Shown: one piece after another, positions 35,231 to 43,297 of the stretch | Layout: each line of letters starts with the position of its first letter | Numbering within the stretch: the first letter of the stretch is position 1 | Source: Streptomyces sp. NBC_00271 | GTDB taxonomy: Bacteria > Actinomycetota > Actinomycetes > Streptomycetales > Streptomycetaceae | Reading direction: 5' to 3' | Assembly (NCBI RefSeq): GCF_036178845.1 | Contig: NZ_CP108070.1 | Coordinates: 3,844,001 to 3,908,000 of the forward strand | DNA length: 64,000 nt | Program-made: the position numbers and the translations under genes | The notes under the pieces: model-generated | What the model was told of the DNA's origin: nothing | Database searches by the model: none | Seen by the model: only the letters and a program-made list of their open reading frames with translations

Positions 35231-36154
35231 ATGCAGAGCCGGTTCCGGAGCGATCCGCGGTTGACCGTACGCATGACGGTCACGCTGTTCCTGCTCGGAT
35301 TGCTGTACGTGGCCTTCGTCGCCGCGTTGATCGTGCTGCTGAAGTCCTGGGTGCTGGTCGTGGTCGTCGCGGCCCTGATGCTCGGCGCGCAGTACTGGTT
35401 CTCGGACCGGATCGCGCTCTACGCGATGCACGGCCGGATCGTGGAGCGCGAGGAGTATCCGCAGCTGCACGGGGTCGTCGACCGGCTGTGTGCCGTCGCC
35501 GACATGCCGAAGCCGCTGGTCGCCGTGTCGGACATCGACATGCCGAACGCGTTCGCGACCGGGCGGAACGCCGATCACGCGGTCCTGTGCGTGACCACCG
35601 GGCTGCTGCGGCGGCTGGAGCCCGACGAGCTGGAGGGCGTGCTCGCGCACGAGCTGTCGCACGTGGCGCACAAGGACGTCGCCGTGATCACCGTGGCCTC
35701 GTTCCTCGGGGTGATCGCCGGGCTGATCGTGCGGTTCGCCTTCTACTCCCAGCTCTTCGGCGGGCGCGGCCGCAAGGACCAGAACACCGTGGCGATCTTC
35801 ATGGCGGTGATGGCCGTCTCCGCGGCCGTGTACGCGATCAGCTTCCTGCTCATCCGGGCCCTGTCCCGGTACCGCGAGCTGGCCGCCGACCGGTCCGCCG
35901 CCCTGCTCACCGGCCGGCCCTCGGCGCTGGCGTCCGCGCTGACAAAGGTCTCCGGGGACATCGCGCGGATCCCGACCAAGGACCTGCGGACGGCACAGGC
36001 GTTCAACGCGTTCTACTTCACGCCGGCCTTCGGTGCCGAACCGGGGATCGCGAAGCTCTTCTCGACCCACCCCAGCCTGGAGCAGCGGCTCGAACAACTG
36101 GCCAGGATCTCGGCGGAGCTGGGTGAGGCGGCGACCCCGGAAACCACCGCCTGA
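35231..36154 (+). CDS. htpX: HtpX-like membrane zinc metalloprotease (M48)
   Basis: A 307-residue protein with two N-terminal hydrophobic helices, the M48 zinc motif HELSHVAHKD, further hydrophobic helices and the third-ligand region RYRELAADRSAAL. HtpX proteases degrade misfolded membrane proteins during envelope stress. ATG 35231 is preferred to ATG 35225 because GGGGGTG lies 6 nt before the former but directly abuts the latter. The downstream pspAB gene supports a role in membrane stress, and the 14/16 direct repeat upstream may carry stress control. Confidence 0.92.
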   Translation: MQSRFRSDPRLTVRMTVTLFLLGLLYVAFVAALIVLLKSWVLVVVVAALMLGAQYWFSDRIALYAMHGRIVEREEYPQLHGVVDRLCAVADMPKPLVAVSDIDMPNAFATGRNADHAVLCVTTGLLRRLEPDELEGVLAHELSHVAHKDVAVITVASFLGVIAGLIVRFAFYSQLFGGRGRKDQNTVAIFMAVMAVSAAVYAISFLLIRALSRYRELAADRSAALLTGRPSALASALTKVSGDIARIPTKDLRTAQAFNAFYFTPAFGAEPGIAKLFSTHPSLEQRLEQLARISAELGEAATPETTA

Positions 36155-36256
36155 CTCTTCTTCCTGTCCCTTCCTGCCCCTTCCTGTCCCTTCCCTACCC
36201 ACCCTGCTCATCCTGGGCCATGGCCCTTCGTCCCTTCCGGAAAGGCAGCCGACTGC

Positions 36257-36841
36257 ATGGGGTTCCTGGACATCCTGCTCGGGCGAACCAAGGCCGTCGC
36301 GCCCGATCTCGACCAGCTCTTCGGGCTGCCGTCGGCGGCCCTGACCCTGCAGGCCGCCGCCGGGTTCACCCCGACCGGGACGGGCGCGGTGTGTTTCGCG
36401 AGCGTCGAGGGCGGGGCCTTCGCCCAGGCGCACCAGGAGGTGCAGGAGCTGCTCGACGCGGATGCCGAACGCACGGGTCCGCCGGTGGAGGTCAGCCGCG
36501 ACGAGTACGGGTACTCGTGGCTGGTCTCACGGCGGGAACCGGACGATCTGCCCGCGCTGGTCAGTGATCTGCACGCGGTCAACAGCGCGCTGGAGGGCAG
36601 CGGCTTCGGACCGCAGCTGCTCTGCTCCGTGGCCGGCTTCCAGGACACCGGGCAGCGACGGCTCGGACTCGTCTACCTCTACAAGCGCGGCACCTTCTAT
36701 CCCTTCGCACCGCTGGCCGGCGAGGCCCAACGGCGCGACAACGCGCTGGAACTGCAGGTCAAGGCCGCACTCGCGGACGATCTGCGGATCGAGCAGGACC
36801 TCAGCCGCTGGTTCCCGATCTGGGGCGCCCCGGGTCTGTGA
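36257..36841 (+). CDS. pspAB: PspA-associated protein PspAB
   Basis: A 194-residue cytoplasmic protein matching PspAB: MGFLDILLGRTKAVAPDLDQ at the start, a central GYSWLVSRREPDDLPALVSD and a C-terminal RIEQDLSRWFPIWGAPGL. PspAB accompanies htpX in actinobacteria and is linked to the phage-shock/membrane-stress response; its biochemistry is unknown. GGAAAGG precedes ATG 36257 by ~12 nt. No pspA is in the window. Confidence 0.85.
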   Translation: MGFLDILLGRTKAVAPDLDQLFGLPSAALTLQAAAGFTPTGTGAVCFASVEGGAFAQAHQEVQELLDADAERTGPPVEVSRDEYGYSWLVSRREPDDLPALVSDLHAVNSALEGSGFGPQLLCSVAGFQDTGQRRLGLVYLYKRGTFYPFAPLAGEAQRRDNALELQVKAALADDLRIEQDLSRWFPIWGAPGL

Positions 36842-36900
36842 CCTGGCCGGGGCCGTCGGTACATGCCGTCGGGAGATAGAGAGTGGAAGGGCGGGCGTGG

Positions 36901-36906
36901 ATAAAT
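36901..36906 (+). promoter_or_regulatory. -10-like hexamer for leaderless fusion gene
   Basis: ATAAAT, a relaxed -10 and one of the few AT-rich hexamers here, ends 6 nt before ATG 36913. Confidence 0.45.
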
Positions 36907-36912
36907 GGGGGG

Positions 36913-38583
36913 ATGCTCGCCTCCTTCGCACACGACCATGACGGTGAACGACTGAGCTGCGTCAGCGGCGGCGGTGACGACGGCCCTGGCGCCGCGGCCA
37001 CCGTCGTCCTGCTGCACGGCGCGGGCCTCGGCAACAAGGAGCGACTGCTCCCGCTGCTGGAGGAGTTCGTGGCACGCGGCTGCCGGGGCCTCGCCCTCGA
37101 CTTCTCCGGACACGGTGAGAGCTCGGGCGAACTCAAGGACCTGAGCCTGCGCCGACGCTTCGAGCAGGCCGTCTCCGTCATCGACACGTCGGTCCCGGCC
37201 GACGGTCCGCTGATCCTCGCCGGGTTCAGCATGAGCGGCCAGACGGTGGCCGATCTCGCCGGGCACTACGGGCGGCGCGTGGTGGCGCTGGGCCTGTGCG
37301 CGCCCGCGGTGTACGGCGCCGAGGCCTGGCAGGTTCCGTTCGGGGAGGGTGGGGGCACCTCCCGCTCGAGCGAAGTCGAGAGTGGGGGAGGGCGCTTCAG
37401 CGAGATCATCCGGGCGCCGGACAGCTGGCGGCAGGCCCCCGCGCTCGACGTGCTGCGCGGGTACGACGGCCGTGCGGTCCTCGCCGTACCCGGTACGGAC
37501 GCCGTCATCCCGCCCGCCGTCACCGAGGCCGTGACGGACGCGCTCACCGCCCGCGCCCAGTTCACCCGGCTCGAGTTCCCCGACGCCGACCACATGCTGG
37601 GCCTGTGGCTGCGCGAACATCCCGCCGACCGGGCGCGGTTCGTGGACGCCGTACTCGTGGGACTGGGCGAGCGGGGGTGGACCGCGACCCGCGGCTGGGT
37701 GGCCAAGCAGCTTCCGGCCGGCAGGAGCGTACGGGAGTCCACGGCCCTGCGCGGCGGCTGGAGCTCCCAGATGCGCCGGCTCACCCTCGACGACGGTACG
37801 GGTCTGGTGCTGCGGTCGTTCGTGAAGCCCTTCTACCGTCGTCACGCGCCCGGCCTGCTGGCCCGCGAGGCGTCCGTCCTCACCCTGCTCGCCCCGTACG
37901 AGGACGTACCCACACCCGAGCTCCACGCCGTCGACGCCGCCGCCGAACACTGCGACCACCCCTCGCTGTTGATGTCCTCGCTGCCGGGCCGGGTACGGGT
38001 CGACGAGGAGGACCTGGACCGGCGCATCGACCTGCTGGCCCGCCAACTGGCCCGTATCCACGCGGTGGTTCCGGCCGACCGCCCGCGCCCGTACCAGGCA
38101 TGGACCTCGCCCGAACGCGTCCGTGCGCCCCGGGGCGCGCTGTGGGAGCGGGCCGTGGACGTGATCCGACGCGAACCCCCGGCGTACGAAGGATGTTTCC
38201 TGCACCGGGACTTCCATCCCGGCAACGTGCTCTTCACCGGCGCGGGCGACACACTGCGGATCAGCGGGGTGGTCGACTGGGTGGAGACCTCGTGGGGGCC
38301 CGCCGACCTGGACGTGGCCCACTGCTCCACGGCTCTCGCGCTGCTCCACGGGGAGGCGTACGGCCTGGGGTTCCGCGCGCGGTACGAGGCACACGGCGGA
38401 CGCCGCCCGGCCGACGCCGAGGAGCACTTGTACTGGCGGCTGCTGGACGCGCTGGCCTACTCCCCCGACGCCGAGAAGCTCGCGGTGCCGTGGCGGGAAC
38501 TGGGGCGCACGGACCTGACCCCCGAACTGCTGGGCGAACGGCTGACGGCGTATGTGACCGGGCTGTTCGAGCTATACGGCTGA
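36913..38583 (+). CDS. Alpha/beta-hydrolase fused to APH-like phosphotransferase
   Basis: A 556-residue two-domain protein. Residues ~1-240 are an alpha/beta hydrolase: oxyanion motif VVLLHGAGLG, nucleophile elbow GFSMSGQTV (Ser), a candidate Asp in VPGTDAVIPP and the His in DADHMLGLW. Residues ~265-556 are an aminoglycoside-phosphotransferase-type kinase: the ATP-binding lobe, catalytic HRDFHPGNVLF and metal-binding VVDWVETSWGPADLD. The two halves usually occur as separate proteins. The substrate is unknown; a coupled esterase-kinase on one small molecule is a reasonable guess. The hydrolase domain carries a 14-residue insertion encoded by a dispersed repeat. ATG 36913 is chosen as leaderless; GTG 36883 is an alternative. 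Confidence 0.82.
   Translation: MLASFAHDHDGERLSCVSGGGDDGPGAAATVVLLHGAGLGNKERLLPLLEEFVARGCRGLALDFSGHGESSGELKDLSLRRRFEQAVSVIDTSVPADGPLILAGFSMSGQTVADLAGHYGRRVVALGLCAPAVYGAEAWQVPFGEGGGTSRSSEVESGGGRFSEIIRAPDSWRQAPALDVLRGYDGRAVLAVPGTDAVIPPAVTEAVTDALTARAQFTRLEFPDADHMLGLWLREHPADRARFVDAVLVGLGERGWTATRGWVAKQLPAGRSVRESTALRGGWSSQMRRLTLDDGTGLVLRSFVKPFYRRHAPGLLAREASVLTLLAPYEDVPTPELHAVDAAAEHCDHPSLLMSSLPGRVRVDEEDLDRRIDLLARQLARIHAVVPADRPRPYQAWTSPERVRAPRGALWERAVDVIRREPPAYEGCFLHRDFHPGNVLFTGAGDTLRISGVVDWVETSWGPADLDVAHCSTALALLHGEAYGLGFRARYEAHGGRRPADAEEHLYWRLLDALAYSPDAEKLAVPWRELGRTDLTPELLGERLTAYVTGLFELYG
37342..37392. repeat. Dispersed short repeat element inside coding sequence
   Basis: The block runs GGGGAGGGTGGGGGCACC, then TCCCGCTCGAGCGAAG and TCGAGAGTGGGGGAGGG, with internal palindromes. 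I know this as a common Streptomyces intergenic repeat. Here it lies within the hydrolase frame and is read as about 14 extra residues (Gly/Ser-rich) between PFGE and GRF. Confidence 0.75.
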
Positions 38584-38647
38584 GGCACCGGCATCGGCAT
38601 CGGCCACGGCGAGACGGTCGCCGGGGCGGGAGGCGCGTTCGCGGGTG

Positions 38648-39211
38648 TCAGGTCCGTACGGCGCGGGCCACGTCGGCGGTGATGTCTCCGGAGAGAGTGC
38701 GGGTGCTGCGGGCGGTGGCGTCCTTGGCGGCGCCCGCCGGGACGTCGTTCAGGGTGACGACGACCGTGTCGAGGAGGTTGCCGCCCTTGTCACGGAAGTT
38801 GACCTGGACCGCGTACGTCTTCGCCGCGGACGTCGGGTTGGTGGCGGTGGCCTTGACGGTGGCCCGGCCCGCGGAGTCGATGGTCACCCGGTCGCCGAGC
38901 TTCACCTCGTCCTTGGCGTCCAGGCCGTTCTTGAACTCGTCGAGCTTCCGCCCGGCCTCGGCGGTCGCGGAGGCGAGCGAGTCGCCGGCCTCGGACGCGA
39001 GGGAGGAGGCGGCGGAGGCCACGTCGGACGGGGTGGTGCCGTCGGAACAGCCGGCCAGGCAGGCGCCGAGGGCCAGCAGGAGCACGACAGCCACGGCCCC
39101 CGGGCCGGTCCGTCGTACGCCGGACGCTGGTGTCCCACGCACCCCGAGCGCCCTGCCTCTCTCTCGTATCCCGCGTATGCCGCGTATCCCTTGCCTCGCG
39201 TGCCGCGCCAT
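38648..39211 (-). CDS. Lipoprotein with FxLYD-like beta domain
   Basis: A 187-residue protein. After a basic leader of Ile-Arg-Gly repeats comes a hydrophobic core and lipobox LGACLAGC, so a lipoprotein anchored outside the membrane. The mature part begins Ser/Asp/Ala-rich and ends in a beta-sandwich-like segment (KTYAVQVNFRDKGGNLLDTV) resembling FxLYD domains. ATG 39211 follows GGGAG by 5 nt. Tandem CGTATCCC/CGTATGCC units at ~39166-39190 encode the leader repeats. Role unknown; convergent with the fusion gene. Confidence 0.78.
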   Translation of the reverse strand: MARHARQGIRGIRGIRERGRALGVRGTPASGVRRTGPGAVAVVLLLALGACLAGCSDGTTPSDVASAASSLASEAGDSLASATAEAGRKLDEFKNGLDAKDEVKLGDRVTIDSAGRATVKATATNPTSAAKTYAVQVNFRDKGGNLLDTVVVTLNDVPAGAAKDATARSTRTLSGDITADVARAVRT

Positions 39212-39342
39212 GTCGTCTCCCGACGTTCCGCTGCGGATTCCCGCTTCAGTGAAGGCCGTGAGCAGGGCGTACGCACGGCGGGGGCGCCGATCGGGTGAGG
39301 CGCGAGAGGATGCGGGGACGGCAGCTACGAGAAGGAGGCGGC

Positions 39343-40542
39343 GTGGGCGAGGAGCGGCGGCACATCGCAGTGGCGGAGCGACGGGCCCGGCTCGCCCTGC
39401 GGCACCGGCTCGCGGGGACGGCACGCGCGGCGAGCCCCGAGGAGGTCGCCGGGTCCCTGGTCGCACTGCACGGGACCGATCCGGCGACGGTGTACCTGGC
39501 GGTGGGCGCGCGGCTCGCGGACGCCGGGAAGACGGTGGCGGAGCTCGACCGGGCGCTGTACGAGGACCGGACGCTGGTGCGGATGCACGGCATGCGGCAC
39601 ACCGTGTTCGTGTTCCCCACCGAGCTGGCCGCGGTGGTGCACGCCTCGACGGGGCTCGCGATCGCCGCGAAGGCCCGGGCCGGGCTGGTCAAGGACATGG
39701 TGAGCGGCAGCGACGGGCGGCTGAGCGAGGAGTGGCTCGCCGAGGTGGAGGCGTCCGCGCTCGCCGCGCTGGCGCGGCGCGGGCAGGCCACCGTGAATGA
39801 ACTCGTCCAGGACGAGCCGCGGTTGAGGGAGCAGTTCACGTACGGCGCGGGGCGGAGTTACGAGAGCGCGCAAACCGTGTCGTCCCGCCTGATGCGGGTG
39901 CTCGGGGTCGAGGGGCGGGTGGTGCGTGGGCGGCCGCTGGGGTCCTGGACGTCGACCCAGTTCCGCTGGGCCGTGGCGCCGCCGCATCCCGAACTCCCGC
40001 CCTCCGAGGCCCAGCCCGAACTGCTGCGCCGCTGGCTCGCGGTGTGCGGGCCCGCCACCGAGGCCGACCTCAAGTGGTGGACGGGGTGGAAGGTCACCGA
40101 TGTGCGGCGGGCGCTGGCGGCGATCGGGGCGGTGGCCGTGTCGCTCGACGACGGAGGCACCGGATATGTGACCGCCGACGACATCGCCCCCGTCCCGGGC
40201 CCCGCCGCGCCGTGGGCCGCGCTGCTCCCCGGGCTCGATCCCACGGCCATGGGATGGCAGGAACGGGACTGGTACCTCTCCCCCTCCCTCCGTCCCGCCC
40301 TCTTCGACGGCAGTGGGAATGTCGGGCCGACGGTGTGGTGGGACGGGCGGGTGGTCGGGGGGTGGGCGCAGCGGGCCGATGGGGCCCTGGTGTGGCGGGT
40401 GTTGGACCCTGCCGGGGTGGGGCGGGAGGCGCTGGCCGCGATCGAGACGGAGGCCGCCCGTCTACGGGCCTGGCTGGGCCCGACCCGGATCACGCCTCGC
40501 TTCCGAACCCCCCTGGAGAAGGAACTGACGACGGGCCAGTAA
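39343..40542 (+). CDS. Winged-helix DNA-binding protein of the AlkZ/HTH_42 family
   Basis: A 399-residue protein of the AlkZ-like DNA glycosylase superfamily: LVALHGTDPATVYLAVGARL near the N-terminus, LVRMHGMRHTVFVFP in the position of the conserved MR(G/H)TxH block, and repeated winged-helix segments (SARLMRVLGVEG-type). AlkZ enzymes unhook interstrand crosslinks; most Streptomyces homologues are uncharacterised. The catalytic Gln motif cannot be confirmed by eye. GTG 39343 follows AAGGAGG by 4 nt. Confidence 0.82.
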   Translation: MGEERRHIAVAERRARLALRHRLAGTARAASPEEVAGSLVALHGTDPATVYLAVGARLADAGKTVAELDRALYEDRTLVRMHGMRHTVFVFPTELAAVVHASTGLAIAAKARAGLVKDMVSGSDGRLSEEWLAEVEASALAALARRGQATVNELVQDEPRLREQFTYGAGRSYESAQTVSSRLMRVLGVEGRVVRGRPLGSWTSTQFRWAVAPPHPELPPSEAQPELLRRWLAVCGPATEADLKWWTGWKVTDVRRALAAIGAVAVSLDDGGTGYVTADDIAPVPGPAAPWAALLPGLDPTAMGWQERDWYLSPSLRPALFDGSGNVGPTVWWDGRVVGGWAQRADGALVWRVLDPAGVGREALAAIETEAARLRAWLGPTRITPRFRTPLEKELTTGQ

Positions 40543-40599
40543 CGGAGCGAAGTGGCTCCGCCTTAGCCCCCGGGTGTGCCGTTCCACTGCGGGTCGGTG

Positions 40600-40893
40600 G
40601 CGGCGGATCGCGCAGTTCTCCGCGCCCCCAAGGCGGGGGCTTCGCCCCGCGTCCCCCGCCCGCCCAATTCGCTTGGCTGCGGGCCCGGTGGGGGCTGGGC
40701 GCGCAGTTCCCCGCGCCCCTAAAGGCCTGGGCTCGTCCGGCGTCCCAGAACGATCCCGAAGACCGCACCCCACCCACCCCGGCCCGTGTCTTCAGCCCGT
40801 CCGGCGTTTGAGGACGAGGCCGTTCAGGCCGATGCGGGGGTCTGGGGGCGGAGCCCCCAGGGATGGGACGGGTAGGGGCGGCGGGGGCGAGAG
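40600..40893. repeat. Dispersed intergenic repeat, copy 5 (inverted orientation)
   Basis: The family appears in reverse complement in the 376-bp gap 40543-40918: two CGCGCAGTTC(C/T)CCGCGCCCC cores (~40609 and ~40698), GGCTGCGGGCCCGGTGGGG, CCGTCCGGCGTTTGAGGAC (~40797), GGGGGCGGAGCCCCC (~40843) and TAGGGGCGGCGGGGGCGAG (~40871-40889). No gene is present. Confidence 0.85.
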
Positions 40894-40918
40894 ACGTTGC
40901 CCCGGCCGCCCCTTGCGC

Positions 40919-41233
40919 TCAGCGCGCGTAGCGCATCAGCGCGCGCACCATGTGGCACGTGATGTCCGACGGCGGATGAACACCGATCGCCTCCGCAGTA
41001 CTGCGGATCTTCTCGTTGCGGGCCTGATTCGGAACGTACACACCGGAGTCGAGCAGAGCGATCGCGAGACGCATCGCCTTGAGCCGGCGGTTGTGCGTGA
41101 CGTACCACTCGCGAGGCCGCCCCGGCGGCAACGGGCGCTTCGCCACGGGCTCGTACGGCAGGTCCATCAGGACCGCCCTCTTGGACGTGGACTGAGTGGG
41201 CAGCGGCTTCAGTGCGGCAGCGGGCACAGGCAT
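40919..41233 (-). CDS. Conserved basic hypothetical protein (about 104 aa)
   Basis: A basic protein with the C-terminal part EWYVTHNRRLKAMRLAIALL, GVYVPNQARNEKIRSTAEAI and SDITCHMVRALMRYAR, well-structured and typical of a conserved actinobacterial family without known function. At the start, AGGAGG directly abuts ATG 41233, too close for optimal initiation; a GTG two codons on (41227) has a 6-nt spacing and may be the true start. No membrane or export signal. It is transcribed toward repeat copy 5. Confidence 0.78.
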   Translation of the reverse strand: MPVPAAALKPLPTQSTSKRAVLMDLPYEPVAKRPLPPGRPREWYVTHNRRLKAMRLAIALLDSGVYVPNQARNEKIRSTAEAIGVHPPSDITCHMVRALMRYAR

Positions 41234-41485
41234 CCTCCTGTCGCGGTCAGGGCGCCATCCGGACCCCCCGGCGACACCCTCGAACACTGACTCCAGTTTA
41301 CTGCCCGGCACTGACATCCAGGGAGTCCACAGAGTCCAGCAAACATCCAGGTGGGCAAGGGAATTGCCGCCGCATCACAGCAGTTCCGCGAGAGGCGCGT
41401 GAGGCAGCAGCAAATTCGAACAGACCCTCCGGCGGCACGGCGGGGACCCGCCCGTCACCCACCGGCAAAGACGCGGCTCGCGCCG

Positions 41486-41761
41486 TCAGGAGTAGGTCCA
41501 GCGCCACCCGTTGCGGTAGGCGCACGTGATGCCCGCACCGCCGGCATCCGTCGTCGAAGCGCCGTGATCCCTGTTCCGGCAGTACCGCCCCGCCTCGTAG
41601 CAGTTGCCCGAGCTGGAGACGATCGAGCAGGTGCCACTGTCGCTGCTCCCACTCGTGTCCGCCCCAGCGTCCTGCGCGGCCTCCCGGAGACGGACGAGGA
41701 CGGACGAGGGAGCTTCCTGCGCACCGGCGGGAAAGGAGGTCCCGCGTAACGTGTGCGGCAT
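41486..41761 (-). CDS. Small Cys-rich protein or 5'-truncated gene
   Basis: The last ~45 residues have four Cys in a spaced pattern: GTCSIVSSSGNCYEAG, YCRNRDHGAS and GITCAYRNGWRW. This resembles the C-terminal domain of small actinobacterial secreted proteins. The upstream part lacks the signal peptide those proteins carry, and the only upstream ATG (41761) overlaps the ArsC-like start codon on the other strand. Either the gene lost its 5' end or it starts at an internal non-ATG codon. Confidence is limited to the C-terminal domain. Confidence 0.45.
   Translation of the reverse strand: MPHTLRGTSFPAGAQEAPSSVLVRLREAAQDAGADTSGSSDSGTCSIVSSSGNCYEAGRYCRNRDHGASTTDAGGAGITCAYRNGWRWTYS
41747..41752 (+). 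promoter_or_regulatory. -10 hexamer for leaderless ArsC-like gene
   Basis: TAACGT ends 7 nt before ATG 41760. Confidence 0.6.
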
Positions 41762-42122
41762 GGAGATCTGGATCAATCCGGCCTGTTCGAAGTGCCGCAG
41801 CGCCATCAGCCTGCTCGACGCGGAGGGCGCGCAGTACACCGTCCGCCGCTACCTGGAGGACGTACCCACGGAGGACGAGATCCGGGACGTACTGGAGCGA
41901 CTGGGCCTCGAGCCGTGGGACATCACCCGGACGCAGGAGGCCCTCGCGAAGGAGCTCGACCTGAAGTCGTGGGCGCGCGACGACAGTTCGCGCGGGCAGT
42001 GGATCAAGGCGCTGGCCGAGCACCCGAAGCTCATCCAGCGTCCGATCATCACGGCGGACGACGGGACGGCGGTCGTGGCCCGTACGGAGGAAGCGGTTCG
42101 GGACGCCTTGACTCGCATGTGA
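41760..42122 (+). CDS. ArsC/Spx-family thioredoxin-fold protein
   Basis: A 120-residue protein with the N-terminal active-site motif INPACSKCRSAISLL, where the first Cys is the expected nucleophile, and the ArsC blocks YLEDVPTEDEIRDVLERLG, KLIQRPIIT and the arginine of that RP pair. Enzymes of this family reduce arsenate or, as Spx/YffB relatives, act in redox signalling. No ars genes are nearby, so arsenate reduction is not assured. The start is supported by TAACGT 7 nt upstream. Confidence 0.88.
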   Translation: MEIWINPACSKCRSAISLLDAEGAQYTVRRYLEDVPTEDEIRDVLERLGLEPWDITRTQEALAKELDLKSWARDDSSRGQWIKALAEHPKLIQRPIITADDGTAVVARTEEAVRDALTRM

Positions 42123-42146
42123 CCCAGGCCACTGTACTGACTCGTG

Positions 42147-42163
42147 TTAACCATTGAGTAACC
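42147..42163. promoter_or_regulatory. 11-bp-period direct repeat (OmpR-family-type site)
   Basis: TTAACC (42147-42152) and GTAACC (42158-42163) are spaced 11 bp apart, as in MtrA, PhoP or GlnR boxes. The site is ~80 bp before the RlpA-like gene. Confidence 0.45.
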
Positions 42164-42241
42164 CTGTTCGGCATCTCGTACATAGCGGCACACGGATCGC
42201 ATCCGGCCGCCGCACGAGGCGGCCACGGACAGGAGGCGTGC

Positions 42242-42925
42242 ATGTCGCGTAAAAGGACTCTCAGTCCCAAGAAGAAGCTGGCGCTGCTGGTCAGTGCCGC
42301 CGCCGTGGCCGGAGGTGGCGCCTTCGCCATGGCGGCCACCTCGAACGCGGCGCCGACCGAGAGCGGCCGGACCCTGTCCGCCGCGGACTCGACGGTCTGC
42401 CAGGGGCTCACCACCGCCCTCGGCAACAACCAGAAGTTCATCGACGGCCAACGGGCCAATCCCGACGCGCAGTCGGCGGCGCGGATCGCCAACCGCGAGG
42501 CGGTCATCGCACAGATCAAGGTGCAGCAGAAGGCGTCCGGTTGCGCGGTTGGGGAGTCGGCTCAGGACTCCCAGACCACGCAGCCCGCGCAGTCCGCCCA
42601 GCCGGCGACGACCACACCCGCGCAGCAGCAGACCACCGCACCCGCGCAGGGGACGGGTGGTGGTGGCGCTGCCACCGGCCAGCAGGTCTGCAACGGTTCG
42701 ACCGTCACCCTCTCGGGCGAGGCGGGCGCCCCTGCCGCGTCCAGCAACCAGTTCCCGGCCGGGACCAAGCTCAAGGTCACGAACCTGGACAACAACAAGT
42801 CCACGACCGTGCAGGTCACCTCGGTGTCGGGCAGCTGCGTACTGCTCAACAACGCGGCGTTCGAGCAGGTCCGGGAGCCGGGCAAGTTCCTGATCCGCCG
42901 GGCGCGGATCGAGAAGGTGGGGTGA
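42242..42925 (+). CDS. Secreted protein with RlpA-like (double-psi beta-barrel) C-terminal domain
   Basis: A 227-residue exported protein: basic MSRKRTLSPKKK, hydrophobic core, AATSNA cleavage region. The mature N-terminal half is helical (TVCQGLTTALGNNQKFIDG), then a Gln/Thr/Pro linker (TTQPAQSAQPATTTPAQQQ), and the C-terminal ~75 residues (VCNGSTVTLSGEAGAP, KLKVTNLDNNKSTTVQVTS, then SCVLLNNAAFEQV) look like an RlpA-type double-psi barrel. RlpA domains bind peptidoglycan; the catalytic Asp/His of lytic members is not evident. AGGAGG lies 7 nt before ATG 42242. Confidence 0.78.
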   Translation: MSRKRTLSPKKKLALLVSAAAVAGGGAFAMAATSNAAPTESGRTLSAADSTVCQGLTTALGNNQKFIDGQRANPDAQSAARIANREAVIAQIKVQQKASGCAVGESAQDSQTTQPAQSAQPATTTPAQQQTTAPAQGTGGGGAATGQQVCNGSTVTLSGEAGAPAASSNQFPAGTKLKVTNLDNNKSTTVQVTSVSGSCVLLNNAAFEQVREPGKFLIRRARIEKVG

Positions 42926-43036
42926 GCGCCCACATCTGACGACTGAGGAACTCCGCCGAAGGGACGGCGGTACCGGCCGGGCCGCGTGCGGCAGCAGCCC
43001 CGCGGCCCGGACCGCCGCCCGGTGCGGGTCGTGCGT

Positions 43037-43064
43037 CCTGCTGTTCGCGGCCACGAACAGCAGG
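43037..43064. terminator. 11-bp stem after the RlpA-like gene
   Basis: CCTGCTGTTCG (43037-43047) pairs perfectly with CGAACAGCAGG (43054-43064), loop CGGCCA. It may end the RlpA-like transcript. Confidence 0.45.
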
Positions 43065-43259
43065 ACCGGCACGTAGAGCGAGTTCACCGGCGGAGAGCCC
43101 GGTGCTGCGCGCCCCCAAACCCATCGCATACGAGCCGCCGCCACCGGGACCGCGAGGACCACGGTGGGCCGACGCATGTGCTCGCGGCCTTCGCGAGCGG
43201 GCCGCCGACAGTGGTCGGGAATCGCTCTCAGCGAGTGAGTCGCAGCACAGAGACACCCG

Positions 43260-43297
43260 GTAACACGGGGTTCACATTCGAGCAATGATCGGGAAAT
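43260..43297 (+). promoter_or_regulatory. GlnR-type operator upstream of glnII
   Basis: Half-sites with exact 11-bp period: GTAAC (43260), TTCAC (43271), GCAAT (43282), GAAAT (43293). The second and third are weaker matches than in the glnA site, but spacing and position (101 bp before the start) agree. Confidence 0.65.

Noticed and set aside
37342..37392. Target-site duplication around the in-frame repeat
   Set aside because: GGGGAGGG occurs at both edges, but the copies are 43 bp apart, which would not keep the frame on simple insertion, so they are probably part of the element.
40919..41317. A longer version of the 104-residue minus-strand protein starting at 41317
   Set aside because: The added 28 residues lack a ribosome site and family-like sequence; AGGAGG lies just before 41233.
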